Source: Solenopsis invicta
Taxonomy: Eukaryota; Arthropoda; Insecta; Hymenoptera; Formicidae
Reading direction: 5' to 3'
NCBI RefSeq assembly: GCF_016802725.1
Contig: NC_052671.1
Span: 12,528,435-12,592,434, forward strand
Length of the DNA: 64,000 nt
The translations under genes and the position numbers were made by a program. The notes beneath the pieces were generated by a model. The model saw only the letters and a list, made by a program, of their open reading frames with translations. It was not told where the DNA came from and searched no databases. This document shows, piece after piece, positions 50,860 through 62,655 of the stretch (position 1 is its first letter; the number at the start of each line of letters is the position of its first letter).

Positions 50860-52017
50860 GTGAGTCAAACGCACCTGCATGTTTCTACGCTTTATTTGCC
50901 AGCTCCATCAAACACAACCGTAATTATCGAAAGCTGCATCGTACTTTACATTCCTCTCTGTTTATTATTCGACGTGAGTTAAATTAAGTTTCCACGGACC
51001 GCATTTCACGTGAATTTACACCGCTCGTTATATTAATTTACTCGCCTCTCTCATGATATTCATAATACAAGCTGAACGAAGAATTACGCGTGCATTGGAT
51101 AAACGCGGAACGCCGGAACGCCGTATAGCACAAATTGAAATCTCGCGTAAATTATAATAAATTATCTAGTACGGTGTTTTTCAACTGATCAAGGCGCTGC
51201 AAAAATTGCTCTCTTCTCTTTATTTCGACGTACGCTACTGCGCCGTTTATGCGTGCGCGTGTTATTGCACCGCTCGGCGATTTCCTCTTTCAACCCGTGG
51301 CGAGCGGTTGGCTTTTCTCTTTGTTCTATTGACGCTTTCTCACCGTTCTCTCACCCTTTATCCCGCTCGCGATTCATTGCGAGGCATGCACACTGCACGC
51401 AAGCCGAGATGCCGCACAGCCCCGATGACAGCGTGCGAATACACGTGTTGTATGCATATGGAAAGCCGCGCGTACAGTTTGCGCCATTTGCTGACGATTC
51501 AGAATCGAGAAGACGTCGCTCGGCTACGTATTTACGTCTCCTATTATTCTGTTTATCCTAATGACTTGCGTAATTACTGGCCTGTTAATTTTATTCACCA
51601 ATTATTCCATGCGTCTCTAATATCTGAAGTTACGTAGATAAGCGAAGGATACGCAACGTATATAACTCTTTTTATACTTAGTATTTCATTATGCTAAGTA
51701 TTTATCACACTGAGATCTTGATTTGACACCCATGATATAAAAGAATATTAATTAGCTCAGATTTGTTAAAATAAGGTTGCACTGTTGTTGAATGATGTCG
51801 CTACAGATCGAATGTAACACGTTCCGATTTTGATTATATACACGTGTATTAGATACATTTTGTTTTAGATCGAATTAATCATTAGAATGATAAATTTTTC
51901 TTAATCGTGCTTAACTTTTCCTTACGCAATGAATTTCGAGAGCAAAATTCACATATATTTCACATAATTCTTTTCGCGGAAACAATATTGAAAGCATTAT
52001 CTTATTTTGTACTCTTT

Positions 52018-52142
52018 GAATCGGAATCAGTGTATTATTCAGTGAAAGACAGTGAATAAATAGTCCGATTTCAGTGCTATACTCAACACTATATCAATCA
52101 GTGACATATGCACTATCTTTCACCGATAATACACTGATTCGA
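52018..52142. mobile_element. Short fold-back element
   Basis: GAATCGGAATCAGTGTATTA/TTCAGTGAAAGACAGT is mirrored by ACTATCTTTCACCGATAATA/CACTGATTCGA. An extra arm-like copy (CTGAAAGACAGTGAATAA) follows at about 52187. Confidence 0.7.
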
Positions 52143-55100
52143 TCAGTGAGAGTACTTCCTTCTTAAACGAAATTACTGAAAGACAGTGAATAATTGCTGA
52201 TGATCGCAGTAATCAGTACAGCATTGCAAATCAGTAAGATTTCACCAATTCGGATTTAGAGAGTACTTATCTAATTATCGCAGAAGCAACATAAAGTTCT
52301 AGTTATCATTCTAGTTATCAGAACTTTAAGATAAGGTCAACAATGATCGTATTAAACGTCCGAGAGCAGAAGCATTGACTTTTCGAATATTAAAGGATGT
52401 AACGTCCCCAAAAATTGTGTCTTACTTTCTGAGGCAGAGGACATAATAAATTAGAAAACTTCTTTCTAAAATTCGAGAAAATGCGCTTTCTCTGACATTC
52501 TAGAGATTAATTCAAGAGGGGCCCGGATTTACGTGTAAACCGAACGAGCTGGAGCCAACAGTCTCACGTTATAAGAGGTTTCACGCGATATTAAAAATGA
52601 CCTTCTTAACATTTGATGGAGGGAAAAGCGTCTTTAGTCATGGGGCAGTTTAAGACTGCAACAAGTTTAATCCTTAGTCAAGCGAGAAACTTATTGCCGC
52701 TTCCAAAATATCTACTTCTTATTATTAAAGTAATATTAAATAACATCTAACAGTAAAAAAAGGTAGGAATGTGTGTGTGTGTGTGTTTATTTTAAAGTTA
52801 AAAGTATAAAGCAATCAAAAATTAACTTGTTCCACAACATTTACGTAAACGTTACGCGTAAAAATGTTTAAATAGCTGCGGAACGCGTTGCGCTCTGTTT
52901 GTCTGATGATGGTACGAAAATAGATATTGCCTGGATAAGGATTAAATCAACTATCCTGAGTTAATTTACGTAAACTTTACGGGCGCTACGCTACTCCCGA
53001 ACGGAGCGTTTCGTGGAAAGGAGCTTCGTTTCATCGTTCGTTTCTCTCAAATCGGACGTACGATTCCCTTAAGGTTTGTTCGGTAAGAGCAAATTACACG
53101 TGCGTCTCGTCCGCAAACACGCGCCAACGCGAACGATGTTGCACATCCGCCTGCACAATTATCCCGCGCCGGTTTCCGAGAGCAAGGTCATTGCGTGCTA
53201 GAATCTTACTGGCGCAACGTCGTGTGCCAATTCCGAAGTACCTTCTATAAATCGTATGAAATTAAGACGAGAAATGCACTGCTCTTCACAGCAATGTTTT
53301 TTTTTTTCAAACACATATTTTTTCTAGTTATCGGTCTTCATCAAATTGGAGACACTCTGTACAGATACACACGAGCCTTATTTCTCTTCTGTAAAATAAA
53401 AAAAAATTGCTTTGAGATGCGTGACCTCCTAACGGAAGTTTGCAGTAGTTCGAATGATTTTGATAAACTTAAGTCACACGGTGTGTAAGAGTATGATTCA
53501 AGAATTATCCGAATGAGGAGAAATAACGTTCGAGAGTACCGGGAAAGTTCAGAGGGGAAAAAAGAGGACACGCAATGAATACTGGTTTTCAAAGATCCGT
53601 CTTAATACCCGCGCGTTCCCGACTTTAAGAAGTTCTCTAGTCTCTTTTTATATAATGTAAGAACTTCAAATTTTGAGAATACAAGTTTAGGATTAATATA
53701 GGAGGCATTCTCCTGAATATTTTCTCAAATTTTTTTCATCGTGTAGTTTTCTTTAGATAACTTTTTTTAAAATAGCATTGAGTTTATGAGAAGACGAGTT
53801 TTGAATAATCTAATAGAAAAAGAATCTGAAAATTTTCAAAAACTATATTTTTAGGAAGGAATGGAAATTAAACAACTGGAATAAAAAAAATGAAGTTTCA
53901 GCGTAACATATTCGTGTAGGAGTATGAAATATTCATGAATTACACGATTATCTTCAAATAATGACGTCATATTAGTGGAAACGTGGCAACATCACTTGTT
54001 AGTAAAAGCACGCGTAACTCAAATTATTCATTATTTATTATTTAGAAGATGGCAATGGCCAGAAGCTCCCGTGTTAAAAGCAGGCTTGTGCCATAAATTT
54101 CAAGATTACATCTAATGGATTATTTACGTACTCTTTACGTTAGGTTTAATAAATCTTTTTCAGGCAATGTAAGTTATTATATATTGGATAATATAGTACA
54201 GAAAAAATAATTAAAAATAATTAATAAAAGTGTTAATATATCTGATTTTAGTATGGATAAAAATAAACATATATATATATATAAAATTAAAATTAACAAA
54301 TGAAATATAATTTTTATCAGAATTAGGCATAAAATTACAGTTTTGTATTTGACGTCTGGTGACAACTTGTGACAAACATACACATTTGTTTTATATAAGT
54401 TTTATACTTTGTACGTGTAAAACAAGCATAGGTCCCACTCAGCATAGCATAAAGGTATAATACTGTGTTTTTAGACATGAGCTAGTGGTTTTAGCACAAG
54501 AGAAAACTTTGTTTGAAAATTTATGTACGTACGTATGTGCGTGCGTTATCAATGTAGTTTTGTAGAGATATGTTTATATTTACTACTATCATTATTAATA
54601 TCTCACGCGCACATATATCACTCATTTATTAGAATAATGACATAACTCGAAAAACAAGCTTAAAAAATTAATTTAAATATTTTGAATCATTAAAACATTA
54701 AATTAATTAAAATCATGAAATGATTATTTTTAATCCTTTCAAGGTTTAAAAAAAATGTTTCATTCGAACTAATGATTTTAATAAATAACAATACATTAAA
54801 AGTTTATTTTGTGTGATAAATCTGAAAATAATCACCTATACAGAGTCCGACGTTATACTTTTTACATTCAAATCTTTTGTTTGCAATTTCTTTCGCTTCT
54901 GTAGTACAAATATCTTTTTTGTCTTGCCGAATGATTTTTAGTTTTTTTTTTTTTTTCAATATAAGAAGGAAAATGTCTAATTGTTAAATATAAAGGATTA
55001 GATAATCGAGGTTTACCAATTATAGATTTACGCTTTGAGTCATATTTTTCAATGATACTTTCAATTAGGTATAATTTGAAATCGGTAAACGATGGATGCA

Positions 55101-55646
55101 GAAGATTTCACATTTTGAATAGAATATAAGCATTAAAAACAGAAAAATTTTTCGAATTTTGTTAAATGACTATATGAGTAAATGCGATCTTAAAAAATCG
55201 AAAATTGCAAGTATGATGAGTGATGACGTACATCATAAAGTGGAGTCTAAAATCCTGATTAAAATGGTACTTTATTCATTAAGAAATATTAATCCATTCT
55301 CGTAATATTCGAGTTCCTATAAATAATAGATCCAGAGTCAGTGCGATTTTGGCGTAATATTTGATTACAGTGTAATAAAAGGATCATTAGTTCTTCATTT
55401 GACGTACTGAAGTCTCATCTAATAAAAATATACTCTTAAAACAATTCTTTTTGACTTACGACATTCTTCTTGATGCAAACTTTTCTTTTCTTATTTCTCT
55501 TTTCAATTTTAAAAACTCAATTATATAATTATATCAGTAATAAAAAAAGATCTTCAAAGATCCGTTCTTTTCTTGTACACAACTTATAACTATTAATTTT
55601 TGAGTTATGTTATTGACGTAGGAAATGAGCGATATGTCAATTCGGT

Positions 55647-55980
55647 ACACCCAGAGAAAAATTAAATTGATAAAATTGTTTCTTTAACTTGGCTTTTTTA
55701 AGTCGAAGTGAAAATTCCTTTGCGGAAAATAAAAATCTATTTGATTTAAAAACATAATTATTAGTCTTTTAAAAGTAAATTTGTTCACAAATTATTTCTT
55801 TAATTTAAACAAATAATTTTTTAATTTAAAGAAAATATTGACGGAAATGTAAGAAATAATTTACACAGAAAAACAAAATTTGTTGCAAAACTAAATAACT
55901 GTTAAATCAATCCAATATCTATTTGATTGTATCAGACTAAAATATTATAGTTCCTTAACAAATTTTATTTCTCAGTGTAG
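55647..55980. mobile_element. Possible element with ACAC..AGAGAAAAATT ends
   Basis: Left ACACCCAGAGAAAAATTAAA and right TTTTATTTCTCAGTGTAG are inverted and similar, with an internal ACACAGAAAAACAAAATTTG. Ends only partly match, so this is tentative. Confidence 0.4.
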
Positions 55981-56007
55981 TTCCGGTTTAAAAATATATT
56001 TCTCTCA

Positions 56008-56010
<3 letters not shown>

Positions 56011-56038
<28 letters not shown>
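56011..56038. repeat. Poly(A) run
   Basis: About 28 uninterrupted A after CTCAATA. It could be a retroposed tail, but no matching body is recognised upstream. Confidence 0.9.
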
Positions 56039-56040
<2 letters not shown>

Positions 56041-56199
56041 TTCCACAACCGAATTACTTCTTTAATCCTAATAAGAGGAGCAACCAAAAAGTTTCTACAA
56101 ATTCAAGAAACCTTTTCTTTAACCGTATAGCAATGAACAAATTTCTTTGAGCCAAACAAATATCTTTCAACTCCAAGAAACCTTTCTCCGTATAAAATT

Positions 56200-57581
56200 A
56201 ACGTCTCCAGCATCCCCGTAAGTAGGCATTCGAGGTGTGCCATTTGCTAAGTTGTAGGAACACCCGGTAGAACCGCAATCGAGCCCGAAATTCGCGGAGC
56301 GCGAGTTTAATACTCCCCTTCTTATGTAAACCGTGTGTGCTGTCGTTGCTTCCGACTACGCGGTGCTCCAGTGTATATACCATGTCGGAGATCGCGCGCG
56401 TGAGAGCGACCGCCGCCGCCGCCGCCGCTGCCGCCGCCGCTGCCGCCGCCACCGCCACCGCCACCGCCGCCACCGCCGCCGCCGCCACCACCGCCGCGCC
56501 GCCGGCGGCTACAGTGACGGCAATGGAGGGGCGACGGCGGCGGCGGCGGTGGTGGGGTGGTAGTAGCGACGGTGGTGGGGAGAGGAAGCGCTCATGGTAG
56601 TGGTGCGGCGCGCATATACGCGTCGCGAGGCGCACACCTGACAGTGCTCGAGTGGTAGTTGAGGAGACGAACGTGCTCCTCTTTTTCGGTCCGGCCTTCC
56701 GTTGCGTTACTCGGTCGCGCACGCCGGCAGGTCCGAAACGTCGCATCATCGTCGTCATCGTCGTCGTCGTCGTTGTCGTCGTCGTCGCCGACGTCGCCGC
56801 CTCCGCCTCCCTCTCGCGGTGTAGTGCACGTCGCCGGCCGGGGTTGGACGCGAGTGTTTGCCACTGGTGTGTTTGTCGGCTTTCGAAGAGGAGACAGTGT
56901 CCCGCGTACTTGTGGTGCGCGTTGTACCGTGTAGCCGCGCCGGGGATACGAACGTGTACGAAATGGAGCCACGGTGCGAAAAGTAGGTAGAGAGCACTTC
57001 TCACGAGGTCCAATTGCACCGAGCCGGTCTTGCCCGACTGAATTTTCTCCTCGCGTCCGTCGAGCGCGCGCCGTCAAATGACCCTCGTTCCAATCGATCT
57101 ACGGATAATTTCTCAGTTGAGAATTCTCACTTGACTCGTCCTTACTCGTCTCGTTGCGACGACGTTGATTCGACATCTTCCGAGTCGGGGAAGACGCGAG
57201 GCACCTGGCGTCGTCGACGAAACGTCGAGTTTTTTTTTTCCGGCGTGCGTTTGAAGGTTAGACGTGTTCGATATGCCGCCGCGCATTAACGGCGGAGAAC
57301 ATGGCGTCGTCGCGTCGAATTTTTCGGCGCCACCGAAAACTCGGGCGCCACGCGCGCGCGGATTGAATCGAGAATATTTATTTATGGCCGAAGGGCAATG
57401 AGGTAAACGGGGCGAGAGTCGGAGGACGTCGTGTTACAACAGTCGACACGGGCTGTCGGTGCAATTCGGCCGCGGTGAGATTCGACGAGTGACACGTGCG
57501 GCGCGCTCGACGTTTATGCGTCCCCCGTGATCGACACGGACGGGACGGGAGTCGTTGTTGTCGTCATCATCGTCGTCGTCG

Positions 57582-57630
<49 letters not shown>

Positions 57631-57900
57631 GGTGTCACCTTTCGATTTGCCGGACGCTCGTTGACGAAGCGACGAACGAGCGCCGTCCGATAGATATTGA
57701 CGGCCGTTTTCGTCTCGCGGTTAGTTTGATTGATGTAGATTACCGCGAATCATTCTCCCGTGCCATGCCACACGGCACTTCTCTCGTTCGCAACCCGCGT
57801 GTTGCCGAAATGAGCATTTCGAGCGCGAGACAGACGGAGGAAATTTCAAACCGTTCGAAACTTCGCGGCGAACGCCTCTAACGGTTTGCGAATAATTTCT
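56200..57900. promoter_or_regulatory. CpG-rich island with GCC and GTC runs
   Basis: Strong GC- and CpG-enrichment with (GCC)n at about 56409-56495 and (GTC)n runs at about 56740-56790 and 57553-57630. A frame from about 56381 begins MSEIARVRAT followed by poly-Ala, but ends without a clear donor. Long frames on the minus strand are poly-Ala, poly-Thr or poly-Asp artefacts. Best read as a promoter or noncoding first exon of an unknown transcript. Confidence 0.4.
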
Positions 57901-58419
57901 GCAAACGTGTGATTTGCGAAGTGTGACGGCTTTAACTATTTAACTGTTAACTGTTTAGTCCCTGCGTTTCCGAGCGGATGGTAAACACGCCGGGTTGTTG
58001 AAGCTCGGAGTCGATCTTTTCTTGGCGAAAACGAGAGGGAGAAGCCGTCTATTCTGTATTTCTTTGGGTCTAGCCAAATTAATTTTAACGACGATTCTTA
58101 AAGTTTTAACTGTACGCAGTTGGAAAACTTGTGTTATATTTAACACGTATTGCCAAACAGTCTATTCGAATCTGCGTGTTAATTTAACAGAATTTAAGAT
58201 GAATATGTTTGGGGACTGACACGTAAATATTATTAACTTGGAAAATGTAACATTGACAAAATTTGAAAACAGATTGCAAAATCGCATTTCCTTAGTAAAA
58301 TTAACATTTTTAATATGCTGGAGCATACAATTTCGATTTATTTTGGAATTTACGCTTCAAAACTACATTATTTTTATATTGTTTGTTTATTTTTCTACAA
58401 ATTGTGCTATTTTAACACT

Positions 58420-58677
58420 AAGACTTTGCGCACGATAGAGAAATATTAAATGTTAGGAATAGGAATTAAAAGTTTAGAATTTAGAATCAGTTTCCTCAAA
58501 CACTATAGATAAGTAATGAGTTATGTTGTATCTTGTGTATGTGTGTACAGAACATTTATGTCTTACGTTTTATTCGTATCCATTGTGCGTTACGTTTCAT
58601 ATTCATTGAGAAAATTGATTTTAAAATTTCAATTCCTATTTCTAATACCTAATAGTCTTCTATTGTGCGCAGGGTCT
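58420..58677. mobile_element. Fold-back family B, copy 2
   Basis: TTTGCGCACGATAGAGAAAT...GGAATAGGAATTAAAA and the inverted AATTCCTATTTC...TATTGTGCGCAGGGTCT form the ends. The interior TTTATTCGTATCCATTGTG is the complement of the copy 1 interior, so the two copies lie in opposite orientation. Confidence 0.85.
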
Positions 58678-61407
58678 AAAAAATGTTGAATATCAATTTA
58701 ACACTAAATAGTTAAGAATAGGCAGTCAAATCAATAAAAATAAATTTTTTGAGAATCAATTGCAAAGAAATGAAAGCAAATCCAGATTTACCCTTTTATC
58801 CAATGTTTGTTGCTAGTATATAGAGAGAAAAAAATTGTTATTAGACATATACGTTTTAAAAATGGCGATAGGAATGTTTGTTTACAGAGTTTAGAAAATA
58901 AAATATCAACATTTTTCTTGTGGGAGTTTGTTCATCAAATTCATCAGTTTTTGACTAAACCTACAAAAAAATAGAAATCAGTACAAAATTATTAAAATGG
59001 AGGTAAAAAACAATGATTTTTCCGAAAAAAAATTTTTTTGCGAAAAAAATGTAACTTGATTTTTTTGAAAAATTGTATTTTTACAGATTGTTTTGGAGAT
59101 TTAGGTGGGAACATTTGACGCATGTTTCATACATTCTAAAATTTTTTCAAATTATTTTAAGCCTCTTTTTCTTTGTAATTAGGGCAAACTCAAGAGAAAA
59201 AGTTTCGACGAAAACGTGTTTAAAGTTTTGAAACATTTCAAAGTATAATACAATTAGTAATACATACTTCGCATAATACAATTTTAATGTGTTAATATCT
59301 GTAAATGTAACATGAGAAAGGAAGGATGCATTTTCAAAAAAGGCAATAAAAAATCGATTTTTTGACTGCCTAGTTTCTTTAAATAACACACATTATGTTA
59401 AATTAAATCTCGAAGTTATGTTGAAAATTTAACATAATTTTAACAGAACCAATTTTAACATAAACACAAAATATTTTTAAACTGTGTAATATTTGTCATT
59501 CTGATAATTAAACATTAAATAAAAATTCTGTTAAAAATTGGATTCGAATAGCAAAAGCAATATGCTTTTTGTTATTTATTTATTTATGTTCTATTTATTA
59601 TTGGCTCATGATTTTAAAGTTGTGTTAGCGCTCCCCATATTTTCGCCAATAAAATCAATTTTAAACTTCACCAGCAATAACATTATGTGTTTACTGTCCA
59701 TCGGTTTTAACAGTCTTTATATAATATACAAACGCTAATGATTAATTTAAAATGTTATAACAGCCTCGACCATTTACATAGTGATTAAACATTATCGACG
59801 CTAATCGACTGCATAATCGATGTGTATATCGACATAAATCTTAATGTGTAAAGCGCATTGTGGCAATTTAAAATTTAAAAGGAATAAAAAATTATTTTTG
59901 TATTTTAGAGGATAACTGCAAACTCTTGAACTACAATTTATTCTTTATTTATCTTTGTATTTTTTTTTTACATGAGACACTAAATTTGCCCATAAAAGAG
60001 ACAATTGTTGAACAATAGTATGGGTTACAGTTTACATCGCTTACATTATTAAACGTATAATTGAGAATGTGATTTTTCTTGCGATTTCCAAGATTGATTT
60101 TAATATGAGCGACACGCATTCGCGTACTTTGTTTTCATTACATTCTTAGGTCGTAAATTCATTCTACAAGCGCGCGCTACTACGTATATTCTTTACATAC
60201 TCTTTCGGCCGCGTTTTCCTGTCATCATTATTTTATTGTATTCGTTCTCTCGCCCGAAAACTCGCGTAACACTAAAAACGACAATAAAACAAGGTCGCAG
60301 CGTGCACGTCGCAACCTTCCCCGGTCCGTGTAATCCGTCTTCCTCCTCCCCCGGAATTATTTTGGATCATCCCCTTTACACTCCGTTTACTAGCTCCGAG
60401 CAGATCAGGGATATTTCGCGACATGATGAAACGTTGGAACGGTAAACGCGCGACGTGTCTTGCCCGTAGAGGAAAATATAGAAGTATCGATGGCGTAGAC
60501 ACGATATGCAGTATTTTCGGATAACTGCTTTGCGAAAAAGACAAAGAGACCTCTGTTAATCTTAAACCGCATTAATATTGAGGACGTTGAAAGTCGTGCA
60601 CGGCTCGAAAAGCGTCACAACACATTTCAAACAGATAAAACTTTTTGACAAATCCGGTTGTATAATTCAATTTTAAAATTCCGCAAGGGAATGAAATATC
60701 GCTAGATTTTCTACGTGTGTTTACACTGCCGTTAATTTAGTTATATGCTTTAAGATTAAAATCACAATCGTTTGCACGTATTTAATAAAATATTCCATAT
60801 TATGATAAAATTACGTCTCTTCTCATACAATTACGAACATGTGTGCTGAATAATGTGTATAAGCAAAATTGCGGATACGAAGTATTAGTTCTACACCATT
60901 AATACCAGATAACCATCGCGTGTTCGAGATTCATAAAATTAGGTATGCACTTCCACCGCTTACATATGTTATGCTTGTGCTTCGGGTGCTACATGCATAT
61001 CAATGACATGAGCGCGATTCGTGTATAATAGGGATCGTCGCGCAACCTTACGAAATCCTCAAAGTTGCTCCGAAAATGAGGAGATCACAGGGCGAGGGAG
61101 GGATGGAGAGGAGGGGCGGGGGGATAAGCCTTCTCATTTCGTCCGCCTGTATTCCTCCGCCGTTGTACTCGTCGACAAGCATTCGTAATTGCATTGTATG
61201 CATGGGGCGAATCGCGACACCGGGGAGCACGAAGTAGCTACTATCGCGCCGTAATATCGAATGCGACGCGGGGCGTCGCGATGCACGCGGGGCGCCTGAA
61301 ACGCATCGGCGCCACTTAGACACGCGGTGCGGTTATCAGAGGCGGGCGGACATGGGCGCGCGATGGTTTTAGTCGAATTTGAAAATAGACTCGTGACACA
61401 CACGTAC

Positions 61408-61412
61408 GTACA

Positions 61413-61476
<64 letters not shown>

Positions 61477-61480
61477 CACA
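61408..61480. repeat. (ACGC)n tetranucleotide microsatellite
   Basis: About 18 units of the CGCA tetramer in a GC-rich patch. It yields spurious Cys-Val-Arg-Ala frames on the minus strand. Confidence 0.95.
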
Positions 61481-62197
61481 CGCATGCTCGCGCGCTCGAA
61501 TGGGACCTGGCCCCTCGCCAGCTTCCACAACGTTATAGCCGAGCGGAAGCCGGCAATTTCCACGGCCGTGACTGATGCACCGCCGAATACGCGGAAGAGA
61601 TAATAAGGCTCGCGCAGGATCTTCCGCGAATCACGTGTCTCATGAGAAGCACGAGAGAATCCGCTCGTTCGCGTCGATTTCGCGTGAGTTGCTGGAGCGG
61701 AGTGCTCCGGATACGTCGTTATTTCTTCTCGTCGATGGAAATCCAGCGGAGCGGCAGCCACCGTTGCGATATACTCCCCAACATGAAATTTTAGAGAGAC
61801 AGAGTCGGACTTCTGAATACGCGCGATTGAATCGAGCCGATCTGGAATAAAATCTTATCGGGAACAATTGTGATTTTTCGTAAAATAATCGGGATTAGCG
61901 CGGACTGCTAAACTCTACTCGCATGCTCCAGCGTTATTCGAATTCATGGATATTGCTCGGATACCCGATTATCCTAGATATTACATGGATACTCGATATT
62001 GTATCAGGATACCATTTGGGCGCTTATTCCGAAATACCTAGAAATTTACGTTCAAGAATGCTTTGTTTTAATCTACTCCATCGATTGATAATGTTTTTTC
62101 TATTTAAGCAGAATCTAAATAATATGACTAGTCGTAGTTACTAGAAAAATGGATTAACAATCATATTTTGAAAGTGTCGCGGTTAAATTTTTTCTTA

Positions 62198-62404
62198 TAC
62201 AGAACAAAATTGGTGTCAAATGAACAATTCATTGTTTTATATATGTATGAGCAAGAATATAAAATCTTCTTGAAAGAACGGGCAAATTTTCTTTCTTTAT
62301 GTAAGCAAATTATGTCCGTTTAAGATTATTAAATTTCAAGAAGATCATATTCTTGCTTATATAGGAAACAATGAATTGTTTATTCGATACTAATTTTTTC
62401 TGTA
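62198..62404. mobile_element. Long-armed fold-back element
   Basis: Arms of about 70 bp: TACAGAACAAAATTGGTGTC/AAATGAACAATTCATTG pairs with the complement of CAATGAATTGTTTATTCGAT/ACTAATTTTTTCTGTA. The loop is about 65 bp. A family A half-copy starts 107 bp downstream. Confidence 0.85.
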
Positions 62405-62510
62405 GTATTTTACAACGTGATTGAATTTCTTGGAAACAAAGAGGCAGCATTTGCATGAAAACTTGATCTCTATGTAAGATTATCAGATTGCGTAGTATTT
62501 TGCCTTTACA

Positions 62511-62655
62511 GAAAGAACAGGTTTTCTGCAGCATCTAAAAATTTAGCTAGGTACAGATCGGAAAATGATTTTACGTTGGGCCATCGAAATAATTACGTAG
62601 GATGCTCGAACGTGATAACGTTGCTGGAAACAGTTTTGACGTTCCAGCAACTAAG
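62511..62655. mobile_element. Family A half-copy
   Basis: GAAAGAACAG, GCATCTAAAAATTTAGCTAG, TACAGATCGGAAAATGATTT and a GACGTTCCAGCAACTA end correspond to one arm and the centre of family A. The second arm is missing or unrecognisable. Confidence 0.65.

Noticed and set aside
56198..57019. 273-codon minus-strand open frame with poly-Thr, poly-Ala and poly-Val
   Set aside because: Product of GCC/GTC trinucleotide runs in a CpG island; overlapping frames on both strands are just as long.
61408..61480. Regular short repeat that could suggest an array such as CRISPR
   Set aside because: It is a simple tetranucleotide microsatellite without spacers, in a eukaryotic sequence.
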